DNA of 64,000 nucleotides from Schistosoma haematobium (Eukaryota; Platyhelminthes; Trematoda; Strigeidida; Schistosomatidae): the NCBI RefSeq assembly GCF_000699445.3, contig NC_067196.1:5494616-5558615 (forward strand). The letters are read 5' to 3'. A program made the position numbers and the translations under genes. Each line of letters opens with the position of its first letter. The first letter of the stretch is position 1. The notes under the pieces were generated by a model. The model made no database searches and was not told the origin of the DNA. It saw only the letters and a program-made list of their open reading frames with translations. Of this stretch, positions 56,333 to 64,000 are shown piece by piece.

Positions 56333-57261
56333 TTGATGGACCCTTCCAAACTTGAACTGTTACTTGAGCAGCAGCTGAAATTGATGCAAATGTTGACGGA
56401 GACCAAGGTTGCGCCTCCCTTACAGCCAAGCGCGTCTAGTTCAACCACGAAACTATCGGTAGATGGCACCGCAAATAGTATAGCTGAATTCCATTATGAT
56501 CCTGATGCTGATGTTACTTTTGAGATGTGGTTCAAGCGTTATGAAGATCTATTTAAATTTGATTTCGCCAATCAAGATGATGCTTGGAAGGTGCGGCCGC
56601 TACTTCGTAAATTGGGTGCAACTGGGCTGGACGAGTATTGCAATCTGGACCTACCTTTGAACCCACGTGACTGATCATTTGCAGACACAGTTCAAACATT
56701 AAGCCAACATTCTGGCGATAAATCATCACTGTTTAATACTCGCTTGAAGCTAACTATGAACGAAGATAATGATTTTCTTACGCAAGTGGGCGTCGCCAAC
56801 CGTGAACGCGAACGCTTCCCGTTAAAGTCCTTGACTGAAGATCAGCTTAAAGCCCTGATCCTTATTTGCAGCCTGCGGCACCAAAAGTTCAGTGACTTAC
56901 GAACAAGGCTATTAGTCGGTTGGATCAAGAACCGAAACTCACCCTGAGTGATATAGCTGATGAATCTCAACGTCTCAATAATCTGGTCCACAGTGGTGGG
57001 TCTAGCCGATCTGAAGTACGAGCGGTGCAACAGACACCTTACAAAAGCAAATATGTCCCCGCTTCTTCCAGTCCATCCCACTCCAGCTTGAGACGACAGA
57101 CTAAAGCAACTCCTCCTGTTCCTTGCTGGCACTACATTCGGAACTGCCCATTTAAGCAACATCGATGCAAAAAGTGTAAGGTTATTGGTCATAAAGATGG
57201 GTTTTGTCTGAGGAAGAAGAATCCAAGTCAATCGAGAAATACCAAAAAGACCCTTCCTTGA
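56333..57261 (+). pseudogene. Gag of the Ty3/gypsy element, disrupted
   Basis: Capsid-like region with WFKRYEDLFKFD near residue 65 and a zinc knuckle CKKCKVIGHKDGFC (CX2CX4HX4C, 57166-57207). A TGA at 56672-56674 interrupts the first frame, and a frame shift near 56915-56925 moves to the frame used by Pol. The knuckle lies in that second frame. Confidence 0.82.
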
Positions 57262-57276
57262 TCCCCCACCTATTCA

Positions 57277-59325
57277 TTGACCTCAGTATCTTCGTGTCAA
57301 AGCTCATCACCAGATGAGAGAAACTTTATTACTGTTAATATTAATGGGCATTTATCTAGAATGCAAATAGATACTGCATCAGATGTCACTATCCTCTCTC
57401 ATAAGACTTGGACCAAAGTGGGCAGCCCAAGCTTGCAGCGTACGACGCAAAAGCCTCGTACTGCGTGTGGTAATTACCTTCACCTGTTAAGAAAAATGGA
57501 ATGTACAGTTACCTTCCGTGATTCGGCATTTGTTGGGGTATGTTACATAACGCCAGCCGATCTAAATTTGCTCGGTTTATACTGGTTCGATCACTTAAAT
57601 TTAGCTGATGTCCCGTTGAATACCATATGAGACCTGTTATCAGAACTCCAACTACGACAACAACCACATGACTTGGAAGCATATACGAGGAACCTAACGA
57701 CGCAGTTTTCAATTATTTTCCAACCTGGATTGGGTCATTGCTTCGCCATGAAAGCAACACTTCGATTGAAGACTGGGGCTGAGCCTGCCTTTCTCCCAAA
57801 AAGACCTGTGCCTTATGCAACATTACAAACAGTAGATGTAGAATTGAACCGCCTTCAACAACAAGGAGTTATTACTCCCGTTTCCTATTCTGCATGAGCA
57901 GCACCTATTGTGGTTATTAAGAAGGCCAACGGCACGAGACGTATATGTGCTGACTTTTCAACAGGTCTCAATGCAGCTCTGGAACAACATCATTATCCCC
58001 TACCTGTTCCCGCACACCCATTTACCATGCCGAATGGGGGAAGGTTTTTCGCTAAGCTGGATCTAGCTGATGCTTATTAGCAAGTGGAAGTAGATGAAGC
58101 ATCAAGAGAGCTGCTAACTATCAATACCCATTTTCGTTTGTTCCAGTATAACCATCTACCTTTCGGGGTCAAAACCGCACCACCTATTTTCCAGCAACTA
58201 ATGGATACCATCCTATCAGGTATCTCGGGGGTCGCGACTTATCTGGATGACATTTTGATTGTAGCGACGACATGAGAACAGCCACGAGGACGCACGACAT
58301 TGGTACTGCAACGCATCAGTGACAACAGGTTCCGGTTACTCCCAGAGAAATGTCAGTTTTACTTGCAGTCGGTAAAGTACTTGGGGCTCATTTTCGATGC
58401 CAACGGCCGCAGGCCGGATCCTGTGAATAGCCGAGCTACCAAACTGATGCCCACTCCCACTAATGTCTCGGCACTACGTTCTTTCCTGAGACTTGTCAGC
58501 TACTACTCAGCGTTCGTTCTATCGATGCATGATATTCGCGCTCCACTCAATAGCTTACTGCAGAAGAACAGCTCTTGGAACTGGACTAAACAGTGTGACG
58601 CTGCATTTCGCAAACTGAAGTCGATTATTAGCCCGGAATTACTGTTGATACACTACGATCCAGCCGTGCCGAACGTCGTAGCTGCAGACGCTTTAGACCA
58701 TGGCCTAGGCACTGTTATCTCCCATCAGTTTCCTGATGCGTCGGAAAAAGCCGTTATGCATGCAGCCCGCACACAAATCCCGGCAGGAAAAAAATACAGC
58801 CAGTCAGAAAAAGAAGCTGTTACGCTTGTGTTTGCTGTGCGCCGTTTCCAAAAGTTCCTGTACGGTCGAATATTCGTGCTTCTCACAGATCACAAGCCTT
58901 TACTCGCAATATTCGGGTCAAAATCTGGCATTACAGCTCATTCTGCAAATCGTCTTCAGAGATGGGCCTTAGCACTCTTGGGGTATGATTTCGACACCCG
59001 GTACCGACGCACTCAGCAATTCGGTCAGGAGGGTGACTTATCACGATTCATTAGCGACCAGCTGACGGCTGGGGAAAACACGGTAATCGCATCTCTGCTA
59101 GCGGAAGACCACGCCGAATGTTATCTGACGACCGCAATACGAACATTGCCGGTATCTGCAAAGGACATACAAAATGCTTCTAAGAGCGACCCCATCATCA
59201 ATATGACTATGAGCTATGTCATCAACGGTTGGCCGTCTAAGAAGTTTGATGGTGACATAAAACAGCTGTATCAACGGCGGGAGAGTGAGTGGTTGTGCCA
59301 GAATCCCTTCGTGCAAAATTGCTGA
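57277..59325 (+). pseudogene. Pol (protease, RT, RNase H) of the Ty3/gypsy element, disrupted
   Basis: One frame throughout, with in-frame stops at 57628, 57895, 58078 and 58273. Protease active site DTASDV at 57370. RT boxes: PFGVKTAPPIFQQLMDTI and the catalytic YLDD at 58240-58251. RNase H includes TDHKPLLAIF. Several stops look like single transitions (for example TGA where Trp is usual before AAPIV), typical of decay. After 59325 a frame shift leads into the integrase. Confidence 0.88.
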
Positions 59326-60175
59326 AACAATTTCATCTTGGTCATCCAGGGGTTAGACGAATGAAATCAATAGCCAGGTGTCATGCATATTGGCCGCTCA
59401 TGGATCAACATATAATATAATTGGTTGGAAAATGTATGCGTTGTCAGTAAGCAGCAAAAGTGAACGCCAAAGTTCCACCAGTTTCATGGCAGCAACCTGA
59501 TCATCCTTGGTCCAGGATACACGTCGACTTTGCAGGCCCGATTAACGAACCATGTATCTAGTTGTAGTAGACGCCTTTTTGAAGTGGTCAGAAATCAACC
59601 ATATTATACCGCCAAAGACGACAAAGACAATACAGATCCTCACAGAAATTTGCTCTCAAAATGGTTTACCAGATATCATTTTATCTGAAAACGGTTCACA
59701 GTTCATCTCCTGCGAATTCCAGTCACCCTGTCAACGGCTAGCAATAGAGCACTTACGCCCGCCACCATACCACCCGCAGTCGAATGGGCAGGCAGAAAGG
59801 TTTGTGGATACGTATAAAAGAGCCTTGGCTAAGACGAAAGGGGATGGGACGCCAGCGGACGCGTTGCGAACTTTATTATACGTGTACTGAACAACACCAA
59901 ATGAGACATGGCGAGAGCGAAAGTCCTCAGCAGAGATCCTCATGGGAAGAAGACTGTAGACGATCCATAGCCCGATGCATCCAAGTAATGCACTGACACC
60001 AGTACGGATAAGGGTTGAAAAGCAGTCCACGTACGAAGTGGGATGTCCTGTGTTTGCCCGTGATTACAGACCAACCCATGGTCCATGGACGAAAGCGCGG
60101 GTGGTCAGAAGAGTTAGCCGAGTCATGTACGAAGTTGAGGTAGGCAGAAACAGGTGGCAAAGACATCGGAATTAG
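59326..60175 (+). pseudogene. integrase of the Ty3/gypsy element, disrupted
   Basis: The HHCC finger is visible (FHLGHPGVRRM, CHAYWPLMD, CMRC) but crosses a stop near 59420. The core (59552-59890) has Asp in VDAFLKW and Glu in SNGQAERF. The middle catalytic residue, normally Asp in a (S/T)DNG motif, is Glu in LSENGSQF. Frame breaks follow near 59890 and 59960. Confidence 0.82.
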
Positions 60176-60390
60176 TTACGCAAACGGTTATCCCCAACCG
60201 CCTTTCAACCGAAACAAATATTCCTCTTGACCTCCTGCTAGACACATTTGACTTACCGGCAACCTCACCACAAGAAAAACCTCAACAGCAAACTGAAACA
60301 CGTTCCAGACGGTGGCCTCTCTCACAACGGCGAGCAACAGTTAGGATGCAGGTCGATCCCAGGAAAGCCCGCTATTAAAAAGGGGAAGAG

Positions 60391-60772
60391 TGTTGTGGAC
60401 AATAGATCCCCAAAACTCATATTTTTTAATTTTATCTTATCGATTAAACGTTTGAATATTTGTATGGGACTCAATTGGTGAACTTATTGAATAAATCTTA
60501 AATAGCGGTCAGTTGACTAACTTATTGATTATTGTTTAAAAATTTAACATGACAATATCGATTGTAAATATTTGTAAAAATACGCTTGATTTGTGTGTTT
60601 GGCCTGACTTGTTATCGGCTGTTTGCCTGTAGAATACCAAGACTTCTTGATCGAGTTAGCTGAGTCGGGGACAATGGACCAGAATAGACTATTGAGTCTC
60701 TGAATCCTGATCCTTCGTTGTGTTCCAATTAAGTCGAATCACTAGTAGCATTCAAGCTTAACGAACCTAACA
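60391..60772 (+). repeat. 3' LTR
   Basis: 382 bp, TGTTGTGGAC to CCTAACA. Homologous to 55999-56310 but with extra sequence around 60620-60720. Confidence 0.88.
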
Positions 60773-60776
60773 GGAT

Positions 60777-61505
60777 CCTCCCAGAAAAAGTTTGATCTCA
60801 TTGAACATCCTATAAGATGCTTTTATGCACTAATCCATAAATAATACACCCAGTCCAAGAATCTCGAAAGGGATACTTCAGCATTTTATTGAGCTCTTCT
60901 ATACTTGACAAGTTAAGTATTAAAATGTATACGCTTTCTGGCGAAGAGCTCCTGGAGTGACCTACTTTCATCAGGAGAATGCGATTGGTGTAATGGAAGC
61001 GATTATTATCATAACCAATCGTACCAAGGATTGTTTTACCGTGCCTGTTTGTTTAACTGTACCAAAACACACATTCTTCCGTTGCTTGTGACCTTGCACG
61101 GATTCGGTTACGCTCAGTAACCCCACTTGTAACCTGACGCGATCTCGGTATTCTTTCGATACCACGAGATCGCCAACAAATATATCTCGACCACAGCCAT
61201 CAACTGCCTTTTGATACTTGGTCTACAGGGGATCTTATCGGTTAACTGGCACGTAGTCTTCTTGTAGTCTTGATCATAGTCAACCGCGACTCAACGTGGC
61301 GTACGCCACACTACAAGATGCTGACGCTTTACCTAAACGTTTAATCGCTGAGTGTGTTAAGTGCAGTGGAAGAATGATAACTCAGGTCATATCTTCAGCT
61401 ACAGGATACCTCAGTCTTTCTTAAAAGGTGAATTATTTCTTATGGTCTTCGAGAAGCAGTACGAAGAAACAGTGAATGCTTTTTGTTCATAAAGTTAATT
61501 TCACT
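60777..61505. other. unassigned stretch between two retroelements
   Basis: May be the decayed front part of the relic at 61740. An inverted stretch near 61138-61170 (GATCTCGGTATTCTTTCGAT and ATACCACGAGATC) is present. No gene supported. Confidence 0.35.
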
Positions 61506-61600
61506 GGTTGAAATCATGAGTCAGTTGAAGCTAGACCGCCATGGAAAACCTGGAAGCACTAGTGGTCTAGCTTCAATTGACTTGTGATTCCAACTCGTGA
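61506..61600 (-). repeat. family B SINE end, two opposed pieces
   Basis: GAAGCTAGACCGCCATGGAAAACC and GTGGTCTAGCTTCAATTGAC are opposite copies of the same family B end, with the hammerhead lost. Confidence 0.65.
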
Positions 61601-61739
61601 AATTTCTAAAATCTCAACAAAACCCCTCCTGATAAAATTAATTGTATTATTTTATCTTCAGCATAAGTTAATTCTGTTGTTACTGTTTTGAAGTTTGCTG
61701 GCAAATCGTGGAGAAGATGTGGTAGTTGAACAACTCTCA

Positions 61740-63236
61740 TTTGTTGAAGCACACATGCACCACAGTGGAAGCCAAAGATATTCTTAATCGACTTCATGGT
61801 TTTAAGGTGTTCTCGACCCTTGATCTAAAGATGCTTATCAGCAAGTCTATCTATTTTCACAACGAATAATACTCAAGTAGTGCTGCCTTCTATTTGATTT
61901 AAATTGTTCTCCAGCCATATTTCAAGAAGTGGTGAATAACGTAGTTACTGATCTTAAAGGTGTCAAGGTTTATCAAGATGATGTCTAATAATCATGGTCT
62001 TGATAAAGCAGCTCATGACCGAAAGTTTATTGACTTAACTGGAATGTCGATACAAGTCTCAATAACTGTTCATTTTTTGTACCTAGTTTTAAGTGTTTTG
62101 GATATCTAGTTAGTGGTAACGGTTTAATACCATATATGCAATGAATATCTCCGTGCACGAATGCACCGTCTCTGTAAAGTTCTACATAATTACATCTGCT
62201 TCCGATGATGCTCCATTTCATTCCCAGTTTTGTCTTTTTAACCGCCTCTTTCAGATCTGGACATCCATCTCATCTAAATAGGGTGAGGTACAAAAGTCAT
62301 GTTTATGCAGTTTATCAAGGTTGCTTTAAGGTGATACCATCCTTAGTATTTATTTTCCCAAAGTACGTTCTGCATCACCTGTAGGTATTGGTGCAGTTTT
62401 GAAGCAGGAAATTGAACCAGTAACTTGTGTCACATGTAAACTCTCTGTTGCTGAACAAGGTTTTCACGAACCTAGCGAAGCGCATTCGGTATGTTTCGGG
62501 CTGTTAGGTGACTTCTTATCTTGAAAAGCATTCACGGTTGTTATAGATCATGAAGGTCTAAAGTTTATTTATAATCCTGAGAAATCCTTAACACTTTCCT
62601 CTCCGGTTATGTTTCGACGATGGATCATCGCTCTGAGTAATTATGACTACTCTTTGACTCAGTAGTACCGAACAAATCTGAAACATGGACTACATATCTC
62701 TATGTCATTTTTAGACAAACCTGTTGATACTGTAGACTGTTTATTAGCGCAACTAACATCAGTCGGCCGTCCAGACCTCATTGGAAAAACTCATCAGTAC
62801 TTTAGGTGTATACTCAGTGCCATAAGAAAGGTTGGAACGTTAATCTGAAATGTTGATCTCCAGTCTATTTTTCGAAGCGAGTAAATCATTCACTGCTTTT
62901 AGCGGTACTTCGTATTTAAATGATCGTTTTGTTATTCCTCATTCACTATGTAAATCTGTTTCTGAAGATCTCAGTAGTGGACATTTGGGTGTTGAGAAGA
63001 TGTAATCCTTTGGAACACTAAAGTGTTTATGGCTGTAGATGAGTGCAGATATATGTCGCACGGCAAATAATTGTGAAAGAAGTCATAAGTCAAAACATCA
63101 TTTTTCAATCCATATTAAAAGGATCCATGGTCAGGACTGCCTGATGACTGTCCAAGAATTCATGCTGAACTTTCTGGTTCATCTCTTAGCATACACTAAG
63201 TATTTTTTTGTCAGTTGTAGTATTTGTACCGACTGA
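61740..63236 (+). pseudogene. relic Ty3/gypsy Pol (RT, RNase H, integrase finger)
   Basis: Broken plus-strand frames read DILNRLHGFKVFSTLDLK then DAYQQVYLF (one shift between), AIFQEVVNN, and the catalytic box YQDD at 61971-61982. RNase H remnants: ASPVGIGAVLKQEI and VVIDHEGLKFIYNPEK. Near 62965-63000 DLSSGHLGVEKM is an integrase-finger remnant. No LTRs recognised. It differs from the element at 55999. Confidence 0.75.
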
Positions 63237-63641
63237 CGATTCATCTGTAGATTATTACACAACTAATTTTAATTCCACATACATTACCTTTAACTGTACT
63301 CACAGGGTTTTTATGACTTGAATGCCAGTTCGTACTTGACTACTAGAACAGTTCTTAGTATTACTAGCTAGCATACAAAATCCAATTACATCTAATTACT
63401 ATCATATCATTTTGCAAAATCGAAAGATTAACTTACTTGACTGAGAAATATTGTTTACTTCTGGATTATGCATCTGTTTTATTTAAAGTGGATAATTGAA
63501 AAGCTAACGTCTGTTTAATAATACAAACATCGTCTCATTATTGTTTATTTTATTTATGGATTATTGTTTGTAATGTTCAGTTATGTTTCTCGAGCATTTA
63601 GAAAGAAAGAAGTGCTATTACCAAGTACAATAATATAATTA

Positions 63642-63800
63642 TAAGCAAAGATGGATAGTGGCTAGCAGCGAAATCCAGGACGCGCTCTCCTTCCTAATTG
63701 GGACTCATCAGCTAAACGTAATTGCATCTCAGATTTGATGTGCACTTCAGAACTCGAACCCGATAACGTTCGCTTCAAATACCATCACGTTATGGTTAAG
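63642..63800 (-). repeat. Smα-type SINE with hammerhead, GAAA box lost
   Basis: Minus strand: tRNA-like part with CGTGATGGTATTTGAAGCG and GGGTTCGAGTTC (B box), a GTGCACATCAAATCTGAGAT spacer, then AGCTGATGAGTCCCAATTAG. The CGAAAC box is replaced by AGGAGA; the stem III/cleavage block GCGCGTCCTGGATTTC is kept. The arrangement matches what is known of the Schistosoma Smα element, so this copy is Smα proper but probably inactive. Confidence 0.82.
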
Positions 63801-64000
63801 TCTGTCAACGAAATCATCTTTTAGTTCCTTCCAAATCCAGTCTTAACATTTTTCTTTTCCTTCTCATTTCTCAAGTTTATACATCTTATTTGGATTAATT
63901 ATTCTTTTCACGGTGATTTTTACTAATATTGCTTCGAATGCTTTGTTTTCTTGTTAATTGTAACTGTTACTGTGCTTAAGAGATGCGTATTTCCATCATT
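63801..64000. other. window end, nothing recognised
   Basis: T-rich DNA with no feature. Confidence 0.4.

Larger units (their letters stand above)
55995..60776 (+). mobile_element. Ty3/gypsy LTR retrotransposon with both LTRs and GGAT target duplication
   Basis: Element 55999-60772 is flanked by GGAT on both sides (55995-55998, 60773-60776). LTRs start TGTTG and end AACA. Order gag, protease, RT, RNase H, integrase is Ty3/gypsy. A polypurine tract AAAAAGGGGAAGAG (60377-60390) precedes the 3' LTR, and a candidate primer-binding site TGGCGACGGTGG starts near 56314. The clade (CsRn1/Boudicca-like) is inferred from flukes in general. At least seven stops or frame shifts make it non-autonomous. 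Confidence 0.9.

Noticed and set aside
61606..61797. 63-residue minus frame
   Set aside because: Antisense of the gypsy RT relic that reads DILNRLHGFKVFSTLDLK on the plus strand.
1..64000. CRISPR array, bacterial operon or prophage
   Set aside because: No spaced identical repeats, no operon-like gene packing; introns and SINEs mark a eukaryote.

Overview
This window is eukaryotic and almost certainly from a blood fluke (genus Schistosoma or a close digenean relative). The case rests on small exons separated by kilobase introns, AT-rich non-coding DNA with (AT)n and (AAT)n runs, tRNA-like/hammerhead SINEs of the Smα type, CR1- and RTE-clade LINEs, and a Ty3/gypsy LTR retrotransposon. I cannot fix the species from sequence alone. 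No rRNA, functional tRNA or CRISPR was seen.

Host genes, three recognised: (1) a single-exon TIMM10-like mitochondrial chaperone at 4297-4557 (+). (2) A previously unannotated-looking secreted-protein gene in seven small exons, 11813-27421 (+). It encodes 164 residues: a signal peptide followed by repeated cassettes of a short Cys segment ending CPEG and a very basic Arg/Lys/His segment. Every splice phase agrees and one intron has a GC donor. This is my main candidate for something undescribed. (3) An EFHC2-like axonemal protein on the minus strand, ten exons from 54685 down to 32170, with three DM10 domains and a C-terminal EF-hand region; its first coding exon was not found.

Repeats dominate the rest. 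1-3254 (-) is a decayed CR1-like LINE (ORF1 finger, endonuclease, RT) split by an insertion. 19291-22690 (-) is a nearly full-length but broken RTE-clade LINE. 34045-35660 holds one RTE fragment inserted into another. 55999-60772 (+) is a complete-ended but inactivated Ty3/gypsy element with GGAT target duplications, and 61740-63236 is an older gypsy relic. 6019-6329 is a solo LTR with 5-bp target duplications. Three short families recur. Family A is about 500 bp, begins near CCCCCAAATGCCCTGG and ends with the same tail as the RTE LINE. Family B is a tRNA-like SINE with a hammerhead of the Smα type. Family C is a second tRNA-like SINE with a different hammerhead, and some of its copies keep almost the whole catalytic core.

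How it fits together: the two long genes carry nearly all these elements in their introns. Two pairs of closely related inverted repeats bracket internal exons of both genes, which may favour RNA duplexes or back-splicing. The CR1-like endonuclease segment occurs twice in inverted orientation, 31 kb apart, and the two copies are far more alike than their flanks.
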